DNA of 64,000 nucleotides from Proteus terrae (GTDB lineage Bacteria; Pseudomonadota; Gammaproteobacteria; Enterobacterales; Enterobacteriaceae), in contig NZ_PENS01000014.1 of the NCBI RefSeq assembly GCF_003144325.1, positions 81,446 to 145,445 on the forward strand. The letters run 5' to 3'. Both the position numbers and the translations under genes were made by a program. The notes under the pieces are model-generated. The model did no database searches, was not told the origin of the DNA, and was given only the letters and a program-made list of their open reading frames with translations. Below, piece after piece: positions 16,608 through 26,404 of the stretch. The first letter of the stretch is position 1. Each line of letters opens with the position of its first letter.

Positions 16608-19307
16608 CTATTTAATATCTAAGATCTCAATTGTCACTATGGACATGGATTCTGGTGGCACTTGTCCTGGCACACCATTCTTCCCATAACCGCCACCTGG
16701 TTTTATATAAATTTTGGCTTTACCATTGATACCTGCTTTTGCAATAAAGGTATTCAGTGGTAACGGCAATTGTCGGTAAGGTAAAATAAGTGGCTTAGCT
16801 TTATCATAATTAAGAGTTACAGTGCCATCAGTTAACTCTTCATGCATTGTAAATACAACGGTTTTACCTGCTATTGAAACCACAGGCTTACCCTGTTTTA
16901 ATATTTTAAAGTAGGTGTTATCGTCATATTGTACGTAATTCTGTTTTTGGATCTCAGATAAAATGGATTTATTACGCTGGGCATTATCTTTTCCAATAAT
17001 TGAATAAGCATAAGCAAGTTGCCCGGCAATCATTTGCCCTTCACCTGCCATTTTCTCAAGCTGCTCTTTTAGCGTTTTATTCTCTTTTAAAATCTTACTA
17101 GTATCTGTGTTAACTTTTGCTAATTCAGCATCTTTTGCTTTAATTTGCTCATTTAATTTAGCAATAGATTCTGTTTGTTGTTGCTTTAACATACTAACTT
17201 GCTGTGCATTTTCTGTATTTTGTTTTTCTAATTGTACTTTTGCTTCAGCTAATTGAGCACTCAATTTATCCGTTGTATTTTGCTTTTCAGTGAGTTGTTT
17301 TTCTAACAATGCTAAAGTTTTCTCACTCTCTGTTTTGCTCGTGGTGACTTGAGCTAGTGCAATATTATTCTCTTTAAATTGTGCATCTAATGTTTGATAT
17401 TTATTCGATAGCTCACTTTGCGCTTTCTCTAATTTAGCTATCAGATTATTTTTATCAGTAATTAAATTATCAACGGCTTTTTCGCCAGCAGATAAACTCT
17501 TCTTCAAGTCAGCAAGTTCCGTAACCTTGTTATCTAACTGTGCTTTTAATTCTGGGATCTCTTTTAGTTTTTCATCTACTTGCTCTTTTTGCTGTTGAAC
17601 AGCTAAAAGCGATTTATTAAGTTGAGTTTGTTCCTGATTACTTTTTTCAACTTGTGTTTTTAGTTGTGCTATTTCTTTGCGTTGTTCTTCAACAAGTTTG
17701 CTATTTGTATCTTGTTGCTTTTCTGCTTCTGCGACTTTTAATGCAAGCTCTTTAGATAAATCTTCACGTTCTGATGTGATCTTCAATAATGTACTTTGTA
17801 ATTTATCTATCTCTTTTTTCGCAGAGTCATCTTTTAACAATAGTTGAGCCTGTGCAAACTGAGTCTGCACATCTTCTTTCTCTTTCTTTATCGTTGCTAA
17901 TTGATTTTGTACATCTGAAAGTTGTTTGGTTAATTTTTCTTGCTCGGCCGTTATTGTTAATAACGACTTTTCTAGCACTGTTATTTCTTGATTTTTTGCT
18001 GCTTCTAATTTATCTAACTCTTGTTCTTTTTGCTTATTATTATCATTTAGCAATTGCTGAGATTCGACATACTGAGCTTGTATGGCTTCTTTTTCTTGTT
18101 CAATTTTAGCAAGCAATATCTGTTTTTCATTCAACTGACTTATTAGCTTTTCTTGCTCTACTTTTATGCTTTCAAGTGAATTCTGTAATTTATCAATCTC
18201 TTTTTTGGCACTATCATCTTTTAACAGAGCTTGAGCCTGTTGATACTGAGATTGTAATTGCTCTTTTTCTTGTTCAAGCTGAGTATATTTCGCCTCTAAG
18301 GTTTTAAGTATCCCCGCTTGTTGCTCAAAATCTTGTTGCTGTTTTGCTAACTCTGTATTTTTTACTGTTGTTGCCTGTAATACATTCTCTTTTTCGGCTA
18401 GTTGCTTAACTAATAAGTCACGTTCTTTTTTTATTGTATCTAAATCACTCTGTAGCTTGGCTACAGCCTGTTTTAACGTGTCATCGGTAAGCAAGTTGTT
18501 CGCCGTCGCTAATTCTGCTTCTGTTTCAGCCAGCGTTAATTCAAGTTGTTTAATTTGGCTATTCGCATTTTGAAGTTTTTCTAAATGCTCTTTTGTTATA
18601 GCTACCTGCTCAGTGTATTTTTGATATAGCGTTTGGTATTTATTTCTCGTATCTGCTAAACGATTTAATAGCTCTTTATTAAAAAGAGGTTGTTTATGAT
18701 CGAGTACAGAGCGATTGAAATGATATGCAAAGTGGAAAGGAATGGCCGTAACAGAATAAAATGTTCCTGGAATAATATCTAACAAGAAATTGTCATTACG
18801 TTGAGGCCTTGCATAACTCTCTTTCGAATACAGAGCTAATGGGTTATAAACCGTTGCATTATTTCTGTAGCTATAACGATTAAGATCCTCTGGTGTAAAT
18901 TGCGGTTTAATCGGAATAAATGAAAGCAACGGAGTTAAATAACGAGTATAGTCACTCTTTAATTTTGAATAATCAGCAGGTAACACAGGGCAATTTTCTG
19001 CCAGCGTGATATCAGGAGTCTTAACAAGTTCGACTGCCTGATTATCTGTTTTAGCTGGCGTAGAAGGTTTAACTCGTTGCTCTGGTTTTGTTTGTTGAGT
19101 CGCTGTGGTGCGGTTTACTCCACGATTAGCCTGACCGGTTCTCGTTGACGATGAAATTGTAGCAGATGTTTTAGGCTCAATTTTAATTGGCTTTTGTGTT
19201 TCAAAATAACGGTCAAAATCTTCAATAACAGAATTAAACTCATTATTGGCAAACGACAGTGTTGGAAACAGCATAAAAGCGAGACAAACACTCTGCTTTA
19301 ATTTCAT
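16608..19307 (-). CDS. Exported giant coiled-coil protein with C-terminal FKBP-type domain
   Basis: An 899-aa protein. A Sec signal peptide is at 1-20 (LFPTLSFA). A Thr/Lys/Pro/Gln-rich linker follows (about 38-100), then a globular segment (about 101-205). A long Glu/Lys/Gln/Leu heptad coiled coil covers about 210-755. The C-terminal 147 residues resemble FKBP peptidyl-prolyl isomerases: an FkpA/Mip-like helical piece (GQLAYAYSIIGKD), then GGGYGKNGVPGQVPPESM and a terminal VTIEILDIK strand. KDDSAKKEIDKLQ recurs near 363 and 490, showing internal duplication. It should be periplasmic. It lies 5 bp after a lipoprotein gene, with which it surely forms an operon. I know no characterised homologue with this architecture; catalysis by the degenerate FKBP part is doubtful. 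Confidence 0.75.
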   Translation of the reverse strand: MKLKQSVCLAFMLFPTLSFANNEFNSVIEDFDRYFETQKPIKIEPKTSATISSSTRTGQANRGVNRTTATQQTKPEQRVKPSTPAKTDNQAVELVKTPDITLAENCPVLPADYSKLKSDYTRYLTPLLSFIPIKPQFTPEDLNRYSYRNNATVYNPLALYSKESYARPQRNDNFLLDIIPGTFYSVTAIPFHFAYHFNRSVLDHKQPLFNKELLNRLADTRNKYQTLYQKYTEQVAITKEHLEKLQNANSQIKQLELTLAETEAELATANNLLTDDTLKQAVAKLQSDLDTIKKERDLLVKQLAEKENVLQATTVKNTELAKQQQDFEQQAGILKTLEAKYTQLEQEKEQLQSQYQQAQALLKDDSAKKEIDKLQNSLESIKVEQEKLISQLNEKQILLAKIEQEKEAIQAQYVESQQLLNDNNKQKEQELDKLEAAKNQEITVLEKSLLTITAEQEKLTKQLSDVQNQLATIKKEKEDVQTQFAQAQLLLKDDSAKKEIDKLQSTLLKITSEREDLSKELALKVAEAEKQQDTNSKLVEEQRKEIAQLKTQVEKSNQEQTQLNKSLLAVQQQKEQVDEKLKEIPELKAQLDNKVTELADLKKSLSAGEKAVDNLITDKNNLIAKLEKAQSELSNKYQTLDAQFKENNIALAQVTTSKTESEKTLALLEKQLTEKQNTTDKLSAQLAEAKVQLEKQNTENAQQVSMLKQQQTESIAKLNEQIKAKDAELAKVNTDTSKILKENKTLKEQLEKMAGEGQMIAGQLAYAYSIIGKDNAQRNKSILSEIQKQNYVQYDDNTYFKILKQGKPVVSIAGKTVVFTMHEELTDGTVTLNYDKAKPLILPYRQLPLPLNTFIAKAGINGKAKIYIKPGGGYGKNGVPGQVPPESMSIVTIEILDIK

Positions 19308-19312
19308 AGTAA

Positions 19313-19807
19313 TTATTCACCTAATTTTTTTAATGTCGAATTAACTGACATAATCGACAAATAGCGAACTTTTGCACATAAAACTTCTGTTTTTGATTCA
19401 ATACTCATTTTTAATAAATCTAAACTATCTTTACTTGCTGTACCTTGAACACTACGGTACATCGCATTGATTTCGCTAATTTCTTTAAATGAGCTCATCA
19501 TCGATTGATAATCAGATGGAGAAAAAGTTTTCAAAGAATCAAGTTGTTTGATACAAGCACTTTGCGGTGCCAGTCCCAATTTTCTTGCATCTACGCCACT
19601 ATCAGCAGGCTCTGCAGCTGGTGCCATAGAAAGCGGTTGTGCAACAGCCGCTGGTTGAGCAGTTGCTACAGGCTGTGTGGTTTGTGCTGGCGCTGGCGTT
19701 TCAATTGGACGAGAGTGATCAGTCCACGCACACCCTGATAGGGCGAGGACGCTGGTTGCCATAAATACAGCGAGGACATTCTTTTTATTTTGTAATAAGG
19801 ACATCAT
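19313..19807 (-). CDS. Lipoprotein of unknown function, partner of the coiled-coil protein
   Basis: A 164-aa lipoprotein. The signal peptide has lipobox LSGC with Cys26 as acylation site; Ala at +2 predicts the outer membrane. A Pro/Ala/Gln-rich linker (about 32-75) follows, then a compact helical domain (about 80-164) with two Cys residues (QSACIKQL and EVLCAKVRY) that could form a disulphide. It is the first gene of a two-gene operon with the 899-aa periplasmic coiled-coil protein. By inference it anchors or recruits that protein. No family recognised. Confidence 0.75.
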   Translation of the reverse strand: MMSLLQNKKNVLAVFMATSVLALSGCAWTDHSRPIETPAPAQTTQPVATAQPAAVAQPLSMAPAAEPADSGVDARKLGLAPQSACIKQLDSLKTFSPSDYQSMMSSFKEISEINAMYRSVQGTASKDSLDLLKMSIESKTEVLCAKVRYLSIMSVNSTLKKLGE

Positions 19808-20242
19808 TTTTCCTTAATTCCGATCAGTCTTAAATAAGAGCATATGAGTTGTCGCATTTTAAGCCATTTTATTATAATTTTCTATTACCTACTGCATACT
19901 AAATAAATAAGCTAACACCCTTGGTTGCAATGAGTGTGCCTATCATTTCATTTATTTTTTCTTAAAATACTACTTACATCACACTAAATGCATCAAATCT
20001 TGAATATCGGATTTATTTAGTAAAAATGTTGTCATATAAACTGATCGTTTTTTATATTGATGGAATAATACCAGATAATAATAAAAATAATAATAAAAAT
20101 TTTATCATTTATTTACGCAATTTACGTGTGAAAAATACTCTTATATTTTGTTGCTGTTTTTTAATACCGAGATAAAATCAAAAAATGAATATCTAATATA
20201 AGCTTTGGTATTCATTTTATCCTTAAAAATAGGAGAACTAAG
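19808..20242. other. AT-rich intergenic region
   Basis: 435 bp between the divergent lipoprotein and FMN-reductase genes. I see only AT-rich promoter-type sequence and short A/T repeats (ATAATAATAAAAATAATA near 20080); no gene or clear operator. Confidence 0.5.
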
Positions 20243-20791
20243 ATGAGTCATTTTAAAATTGGTATCGTTGTCGGTAGTTTAAGAAAAGATTCGTTTAATA
20301 AACAAACAGCACATGCCTTAATTAAGTTATTTCCTCAAGAATTTACCTATCAGTTTATCGATATTAGTACTCTCCCTCTCTATAACCAAGACGATGACAG
20401 TCATACCCCTTCTTCTGTTGTCGATTTCAAACAACAAATAAAAGCATGTCAAGGCATCATCTTTATCACCCCTGAATATAACCGTTCAATACCTGGTGTG
20501 CTTAAAAATGCTATTGACCAAGCTTCTCGCCCTTATGGGACAAATGCTTGGGATAAAATTCCAGCAGGTATTATTGGGGTTTCAACTGGTAATATTAGTA
20601 CAGCAATAGCTCAACAGCATTTACGTAATTCGTTAGCCTTCTTGAATATGCCAACTCTAAATCAACCAGAATGTTATCTAAAATGGTATGATGGCATGGT
20701 TGAAAATGGACAGTTTTCAGAGAAAACAGCAACTTTTATGCAAAACTGGATTGATGCCTACGTTGCTTTTGTGAAGCAAAATAATCAATAA
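20243..20791 (+). CDS. NADPH-dependent FMN reductase (ChrR/YieF-like)
   Basis: A 182-aa cytoplasmic flavodoxin-like oxidoreductase. The FMN phosphate loop GSLRKDSFN is near residues 11-19. The family motif TPEYNRSIPGVLKNAIDQAS is near residues 76-95, followed by a GVSTGN loop. Relatives reduce quinones, chromate or azo dyes with NAD(P)H. ATG at 20243 follows AGGAG. It is a single gene with its own terminator. The exact substrate is not predictable. Confidence 0.85.
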   Translation: MSHFKIGIVVGSLRKDSFNKQTAHALIKLFPQEFTYQFIDISTLPLYNQDDDSHTPSSVVDFKQQIKACQGIIFITPEYNRSIPGVLKNAIDQASRPYGTNAWDKIPAGIIGVSTGNISTAIAQQHLRNSLAFLNMPTLNQPECYLKWYDGMVENGQFSEKTATFMQNWIDAYVAFVKQNNQ

Positions 20792-20802
20792 TCCAACAAG
20801 CT

Positions 20803-20837
20803 AAAAAGAGCTTCATGTAAAAAACATAAGCTCTTTT
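20803..20837 (+). terminator. Terminator of the FMN reductase gene
   Basis: AAAAAGAGCTT and AAGCTCTTTTT pair, with an inner ATGT/ACAT extension, and a T-rich tail follows. Confidence 0.85.
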
Positions 20838-21205
20838 TCTTTTTTATCATCAAAGTTAATGTAATTTATTTGGTTATAATATCTCTACTGGTAAATAAAA
20901 ATTTTAGTATTTCATAGGTAAAGAGTAACAATATCCTTGTTTACTTCACTATTAAATAACACAAGACAAAAATAGATTATCATTAAAAGATATTTTTTAT
21001 TATAACCATTAAGAATTGTTTATTATATAAACAAAAATAAATAAATTTAAATAGAACTAGATCCGAGATCAATTTCAATCATTTATCTTATTAGCCCTAA
21101 AGCCAGAAAATATCAATAAGACTTCAACTTACTACCACATATAAAATTTACAATTTGATAATTATTTTTAATAATTTATATTAGGCTAGAACATTAGCCA
21201 TCATA
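20838..21205. other. AT-rich intergenic region
   Basis: No gene or clear signal seen. It lies upstream of the first IraP-like gene and its tandem 21-bp repeat. Confidence 0.5.
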
Positions 21206-21247
21206 ATGTGCGATACATATCTAAATATGTGCGATACACATCTAAAT
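21206..21247. repeat. Two tandem 21-bp direct repeats upstream of the first IraP-like gene
   Basis: ATGTGCGATACATATCTAAA(T) at 21206-21226 is repeated at 21227-21247 with one change (T to C at the 13th position). The copies abut, exactly two helical turns apart. They lie 75 bp before the start codon, so they could be tandem regulator sites. Confidence 0.7.
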
Positions 21248-21321
21248 AATATGCATCTACAATTGTGATAAACAAAAAAATTACCTATATTACTCATCCA
21301 TTAAATACTGGCAGGTAAATC

Positions 21322-21531
21322 ATGGATAAAAATTTAAAAGAAATTGAATGCGAAATTGCTGCTCTAAAAATTGTTATCAAATCTTTACTTTCCACACTAA
21401 GTGATAAACAACGAAGGGATATGTTGGGCAATATATCTATAGTGCTTGAGGACACATCAAACAAATACCCTCAGCTCAATGAAGTTATTAACTTAACTGA
21501 GCAATATGTGAAGAAACTTACCCAAGCCTAA
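21322..21531 (+). CDS. Small IraP-like protein, first tandem copy
   Basis: A 69-aa charged helical protein. The pattern EIAALKIVIKSLLSTL ... DML ... TEQYVKKL resembles E. coli IraP (ALEIIVTAMLRNM ... LRDYVKKLL), an anti-adaptor that protects sigma-S by blocking RssB, but it lacks most of IraP's N-terminal helix. This is my reading from the hydrophobic pattern, not a firm assignment. A paralogue follows 309 bp downstream. ATG at 21322 sits behind GGCAGG. Confidence 0.6.
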   Translation: MDKNLKEIECEIAALKIVIKSLLSTLSDKQRRDMLGNISIVLEDTSNKYPQLNEVINLTEQYVKKLTQA

Positions 21532-21840
21532 TGAAAACGATTATTTGCTATTGCTATTAAGTTTACACCCTAATTTTATAGGGTGCTAATAGCATCCTAT
21601 TGATTATTTTATATAGGATACACTGTGATTTTTCTTTCATTAATACAACACTAAGTTAAATTTACTGAATGTCTATTTTCCACATCTAAAATATCCTCAT
21701 ATTTACTGTTTTAATAAAAAATTGATAAAATTGCATATTCTTTTATCAATTTAATTTTTTCTTGGATTTAATTAAACAATTAATTAATATGAAAAATAAT
21801 CTATCACACAGCAATAAATTGTCGTTCTTTTGAGGATCTT
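21532..21840. other. AT-rich spacer between the two IraP-like genes
   Basis: 309 bp. It contains a small hairpin (CACCCTA and TAGGGTG, 21566-21585) just after the first gene, without a T tract, and otherwise nothing recognisable. The second copy probably has its own promoter here. Confidence 0.5.
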
Positions 21841-22044
21841 ATGGAAAAAAAAGTTGTCAATATAGAGTATGAAATTGCGGCAGTAAAAGTAATTTTGAAA
21901 GCCTTGTTATTGACTTTGACAGATAAACAAAAAGAAATAGTGATCCAGGATGTACATAAGACCATCAATGATGCTTATATCGATCACCCTCAATACCAAG
22001 ATGTTATAAGTAAGACAGAACAATATATAAAAAAAATGCTCTAA
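21841..22044 (+). CDS. Small IraP-like protein, second tandem copy
   Basis: A 67-aa paralogue of the preceding small protein. It shares IEYEIAAVKVILKALLLTLT with the first copy's equivalent stretch, and the C-terminal TEQYIKKML. Overall identity is moderate, so the duplication is not recent or the copies are diverging in function. It could act as an anti-adaptor like IraP; this is an inference. ATG at 21841 follows GAGG. Confidence 0.6.
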   Translation: MEKKVVNIEYEIAAVKVILKALLLTLTDKQKEIVIQDVHKTINDAYIDHPQYQDVISKTEQYIKKML

Positions 22045-22444
22045 GCATTGAGACACTATTCTTCATCACCCTCTCTTTATTATTATTTATATTAGAGAGG
22101 ATTTATATCTACATCTTTAAAAAATTAATCGCTTCAAGCTTTAACATAATCACTGATTGATTATGAAAATTAAAATGGAAAGTACTTTTTAATTTATTGA
22201 ATATAAATAAAATAACATTGCTATTTATAGAACGTTTAATTTGGATAATAATTTTCTTTTTCACATGATGAAAATAATAAAACATAACCACTTTAACACT
22301 CAATCAATGAGCAAGTTAAGCTTATTTATACTGTTAAATAAAAACAAGAATAATAAAAATTTAACCTTTAGATTTATTATATTTTTGTGTCTAACGAGTA
22401 AAAACTTACCACATTAGACACATACTTTATCAATTTTTTCTATA
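22045..22444. other. AT-rich intergenic region
   Basis: 400 bp between convergent genes. CCTCTCT and AGAGAGG (22070-22100) could form a weak long-loop hairpin after the second small gene. Nothing else recognisable. Confidence 0.5.
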
Positions 22445-23995
22445 TCAACGATTAGCTAGATTGAATTTTTGTACCGATAGCTGTAATTCTTCGGTTTGTC
22501 TTTCTAATGAAATGGCTGCTGCTGAAACTTGTTCAACTAAAGAGGCATTCTGTTGTGTTACGCTATCCATTTGAGTAATAGCCACACTCACTTGACCAAT
22601 ACCTTTACTTTGCTCTTCAGACGCACTAGTGATTTCTTTCATTATTGACGTTACCTGTTTAACTCCCGTCAAAATGTCTTCCATCGTTTTTTCCATATCA
22701 CTGACTAAGCTTGCACCTTTTCTTACTCGCGTAGTGGAGTCAGCAATAAGCACTTCAATCTCTTTAGCGGCTTTGGCACTATCTCCTGCTAAATTACGCA
22801 CTTCATTGGCGACAACCATAAATCCTCGCCCATGATTTCCTGCCCTTGCCGCTTCTACTGACGCATTTAAAGCAAGTATATTTGTTTGAAACGCAATATT
22901 ATTAATAACGTCGATGATATCTGCAATTTTACTTGAACTATCAGAGATCCCATCCATTGTTGTTACAACAGATTCAGCTAATTCATTGCCTTTTTCAACA
23001 GTCACTGATGCAACTTCAGCCAATTCTCTCGCCTGGTAAGCATGTTCCATGTTCTGGTTAACGGCAGCTGTTATCTCTTCCATACTCGCGGCTGTTTGCT
23101 CTAATGCCGTTGCTTGCTCTTCTGTACGAGAAGCCAAATCGTTATTCCCTTTGGCAATTTCAGATGCACCACGATAGATGCTTTCACTTCCCATTCGGAT
23201 CGTACTTACCGCTTCATGCAAACTATTTTGCATATCATTTAATAACGGTATTAATCGCCCAGCACAGTTATTACCAAAAGGCTCAAGGGACTGACTCAGA
23301 TCGCCTTCTGTAATTTTCACAAAATGTTGGCGAATGCTTTCAAGTGGTTTTTGTAACATTGCCAGTAAATAACGGTCAGTGAGGATCAGAATAACTCCCC
23401 CTAAAATGGCGCTAATAATAATAACAATTTGTGTCACTTCAATAAGCTCATCCACTTCTTCAATGGTGCTATCAATTTTTATATTTGCAGTATTATTAAA
23501 GTTCTCACTCACATTACCTAATTCGCGACTCAACGCAGGTGTTACATTTTTTGCATGATATTCATATTGCTCAATGGTGCCATTGAGCGCTAATTCCATC
23601 TGCTTTTTTACTCCTTGCTCAAAAAGAGCTTGCCATACATCCATTAGCTCTTTTGATACTTTTGCATCCATCGGCCCTGGAGAAACAGACTTCATATATA
23701 TAATCTGCTTTTCCATATTTTCCATCGCCAGTTGTGCTTGTGTAAAATCGACTTTTTTGCCTTCTGCTTTCTCCTTAACGAGACGATTTAATCGAGAAGT
23801 GAATCGAAAGTACTGATCATTTCCCTGACTGAGTGCAGCCATTTGTTTTATTATTTGATTATCAGATTGATTGCCTTTAGATATTTGTGATAGTGACCAT
23901 GCGCTATAAAGACTGACACTGCCAAATAACACACATAATATCCCCAGAATGATTATCATCATCAGACGAATAGTAATATTACGAAGTTTCTGCAT
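22445..23995 (-). CDS. Methyl-accepting chemotaxis protein
   Basis: A 516-aa transmembrane chemoreceptor of the Tsr/Tar class. The N-terminal membrane helix is at about 12-33, followed by a four-helix-bundle-like periplasmic domain (about 34-185), a second membrane helix (about 186-208) and a HAMP domain. The long cytoplasmic signalling coil has the hairpin tip [20 protein letters not shown]. It ends in QKFNLANR without the NWETF-type CheR/CheB-binding pentapeptide, so methylation would need help from other receptors. I chose ATG at 23995 over a TTG 12 bases upstream. The ligand is unknown. Confidence 0.88.
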   Translation of the reverse strand: MQKLRNITIRLMMIIILGILCVLFGSVSLYSAWSLSQISKGNQSDNQIIKQMAALSQGNDQYFRFTSRLNRLVKEKAEGKKVDFTQAQLAMENMEKQIIYMKSVSPGPMDAKVSKELMDVWQALFEQGVKKQMELALNGTIEQYEYHAKNVTPALSRELGNVSENFNNTANIKIDSTIEEVDELIEVTQIVIIISAILGGVILILTDRYLLAMLQKPLESIRQHFVKITEGDLSQSLEPFGNNCAGRLIPLLNDMQNSLHEAVSTIRMGSESIYRGASEIAKGNNDLASRTEEQATALEQTAASMEEITAAVNQNMEHAYQARELAEVASVTVEKGNELAESVVTTMDGISDSSSKIADIIDVINNIAFQTNILALNASVEAARAGNHGRGFMVVANEVRNLAGDSAKAAKEIEVLIADSTTRVRKGASLVSDMEKTMEDILTGVKQVTSIMKEITSASEEQSKGIGQVSVAITQMDSVTQQNASLVEQVSAAAISLERQTEELQLSVQKFNLANR

Positions 23996-24523
23996 CGAAT
24001 TTCTCAACTAACAAGATAAAGTAATCCCAATTGGGCGTAATGTACTCTTATCGACACTTTTTCAATTTATTTTAATTTTTTACTAATTTTTTTTATAAAT
24101 TTATTTTTAATTTTCTATACATAAAAATAGTTAGAGGGGAGAAGCAAAAGTGTTACTTATATATCATTTTTTATAACTTGATGAAGAAAATATAAAATCA
24201 TTTAAAATCATATCATTAAAATAAAGTGGTGATAAAAATGAATAATAATAGTTAAAGAAATAAAATAATAACTATATTGTTTATATAGTTACTTTCTTTA
24301 ATAATTTATTTAAAGAATAAAAATTCTTCCAATAATAAATCTTATTATCACTTAACTAGCATTTGAGCTTTATACTATTTATTTGATTATCACAGTGGCT
24401 ACTCTCGAGTTATTTTAAGTAAGTAGGTGCGATTATAGATATTAGGAGGAAGGCGTTTACATGAGGTGATACAACCTGACTCACCTATTTAATATAAATA
24501 AAATTAAATAATTCTATTTTTAT
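23996..24523. other. AT-rich intergenic region at the left edge of the island
   Basis: Upstream of the chemoreceptor gene. No gene seen. Near 24440-24485 the composition begins to change, and AGGTGA and TCACCT form a short inverted repeat (24460-24486). I see no copy of the tRNA-Gly end that would mark an attachment site. Confidence 0.45.
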
Positions 24524-24877
24524 CTAAAAATAATCTGAAGCGCGGAAACAAATATCGTCGAAACAAACTTCACCATCTGGTTTAAATCCATAACGAAAGA
24601 GAGTTTTTGTTACCTTCCTTGAGTGAGGAAGCAAAGCTGGGCTTCTTTGGTTCAGGGCGACGCCGTTGGCATGACGAGAATCGATGTCACCAATGGTCAA
24701 CATCAACATCTATTCCATCTGGCTGATAAAACGTGGGAATACTTCATCCAACTTCAAAAATTCTGCGTTACTGAATTCACCGATAATGCTGGCTCGGTCA
24801 GCCAGATAGTGCAGTCGGTTTCCTTCCAGTACCAGACAAGCGCCAAAACAAGGTGATTCTTTATTGCCTGTTTGGGA
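24524..24877 (-). pseudogene. 5'-truncated, stop-interrupted foreign gene
   Basis: One minus-strand frame stays open from 24877 to 24524 except for a single in-frame TAG at 24710-24712. It reads coherently on both sides: CLVLEGNRLHYLADRASIIG and EFSNAEFLKLDEVFPRFISQ before the stop, then LTIGDIDSRHANGVALNQRS after it. There is no start codon with a ribosome-binding site at the 5' end, so the gene is truncated as well. Base composition is richer in G and C than the flanks. I do not recognise the family; the size and island context would suit an immunity-type protein, but that is a guess. Confidence 0.6.
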
Positions 24878-24987
24878 TCACATTTATCACTCCGCCCTTT
24901 TCACTTATAACAAACAGGTGATATCATTCACCACGTAAATACCTTTCAACTCAACCCGAGGCTTCGATGCTGGAGAATGTCATCATC

Positions 24988-25031
24988 TGATAATCAGTTT
25001 CCCCGACCTTTACAGGCCGGACTGATTATCA
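24988..25031. repeat. Perfect 11-bp inverted repeat upstream of topAI
   Basis: TGATAATCAGT (24988-24998) and ACTGATTATCA (25021-25031) flank a 22-base GC-rich loop that has its own short hairpin (CCGACCT and AGGCCGG). It lies 76 bp before the yjhX start. It may be an operator for toxin autoregulation or a terminator remnant. Confidence 0.6.
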
Positions 25032-25091
25032 ATGCGCTAAAATCGAATGCGGACACCGCTGTATGTTTGCATGTTTTACACATGATGATGA

Positions 25092-25364
<273 letters not shown>

Positions 25365-25374
25365 GGAGAGGATC

Positions 25375-26121
25375 ATGGATATCCCACGTATTTTTACTAT
25401 TAGCGAAAGCGAACACCGCATTCATAACCCTTTTACGCCCGAAAAGTACAACACACTGGGTCGAATATTACGCATGAAGCCGAATACTCGCATCCTTGAT
25501 CTTGGCAGTGGCTCGGGGGAAATGCTCTGTACCTGGGCCCGTGATCACGCCATTACTGGTGTCGGTATCGATATGAGTCAGTTGTTCAGCGAGCAAGCCA
25601 GACGGCGTGCGGAAGAACTCGGCGTAAGCAACCGTGTTCATTTCATTCATAACGATGCCGCCGGGTATGTGGCAGAAGAAAAATGCGATGTAGCCGCTTG
25701 CGTCGGCGCGACATGGATTGCCGGTGGATTTGTTGGAATGGTTGAGTTGCTGGCGCGGAGCCTTAAACCAGGTGGGATCCTGCTCATCGGTGAACCCTAC
25801 TGGCGTCAGTTCCCAGCATCAGACGAAATAGCCCAAGCCTGTGGCGTCAGCTCGACGAGCGATTTCCTGACGCTGTCAGGACTTGTCAGCGAGTTCGACG
25901 GCCTCGGCTATGACGTGGTGGAAATGGTACTGGCAGATCAGGAAGGCTGGGACCGGTATGAGGCAGCGAAATGGCTGACCATGCGTCGCTGGCTGGACGC
26001 CAATCCTGATGATGACTTTGCAGCAGAAGTCAGAGCCGAGCTAAACATCTCGCCAAAACGTCACGTAACGTACACGAGAGAATACTTTGGCTGGGGCGTG
26101 TTCGCGCTCATCGCCAGGTAA
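25375..26121 (+). CDS. yjhP: YjhP, SAM-dependent methyltransferase
   Basis: A 248-aa class I methyltransferase. The SAM-binding motif ILDLGSGSGEMLCTWARDH lies near residues 39-57, followed by VGIDMS, HNDAAGYV and the LKPGGILLIGEPYWRQ motif. It matches E. coli YjhP across its length. The substrate is unknown. It forms an operon with topAI (10-bp gap, AGGAGAGG ribosome-binding site). In E. coli K-12 yjhQ lies between the two genes. GC-rich codon use marks it as foreign. Confidence 0.92.
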   Translation: MDIPRIFTISESEHRIHNPFTPEKYNTLGRILRMKPNTRILDLGSGSGEMLCTWARDHAITGVGIDMSQLFSEQARRRAEELGVSNRVHFIHNDAAGYVAEEKCDVAACVGATWIAGGFVGMVELLARSLKPGGILLIGEPYWRQFPASDEIAQACGVSSTSDFLTLSGLVSEFDGLGYDVVEMVLADQEGWDRYEAAKWLTMRRWLDANPDDDFAAEVRAELNISPKRHVTYTREYFGWGVFALIAR

Positions 26122-26246
26122 AATAAGTCCCCGGTATTTCTGGCTGGAGATACTGGGAGCTTCACCTTTTCTTTGATCTGATGCATCACCCGCACAAAAC
26201 ATATTTAATATGTTTATTAATCAGGATATCACCATAAGGACATCAT

Positions 26247-26404
26247 ATGTCAAAACACGAAAAGTATTGTTAGGCCTGAGGAATGCGATGTCGGAACCCG
26301 ATGCACACTATGCCAGTGATCAATATTGTACATACTGCAGCGATGGCAATCTGAAATTCTAGGAAGAGACCATTTCCGGTCTGGCGGGTTTCCTTGATTC
26401 CTAG
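26247..26404 (+). pseudogene. Broken putative zinc-ribbon protein gene
   Basis: ATG at 26247, behind AAGGA, opens MSKHEKYC and then hits TAG. A second frame carries the rest of a Zn-ribbon_2-type protein: DQYCTYCSDGNLKF, a TAG where relatives have Trp, then EETISGLAGFLDS. So the gene has a frameshift or deletion that removes the first CxxC region, plus a nonsense change. It abuts an integrase fragment at about 26403. Confidence 0.6.

Noticed and set aside
17789..18109. 106-aa Leu-rich plus-strand frame inside the coiled-coil gene
   Set aside because: It is the antisense shadow of Glu/Lys/Gln-rich codons, which read as Leu/Phe/Ser on the other strand.
21206..21247. Two repeats considered as a minimal CRISPR
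   Set aside because: The two 21-bp copies abut without a spacer, and no cas genes are nearby. I see no CRISPR array in the window.
22109..22303. 64-aa minus-strand frame after the second IraP-like gene
   Set aside because: Low-complexity AT-derived peptide without a ribosome-binding site.
24623..24856. Plus-strand 77-aa frame in the island
   Set aside because: It is antisense to the minus-strand pseudogene frame, whose translation is more protein-like, and it lacks a ribosome-binding site.
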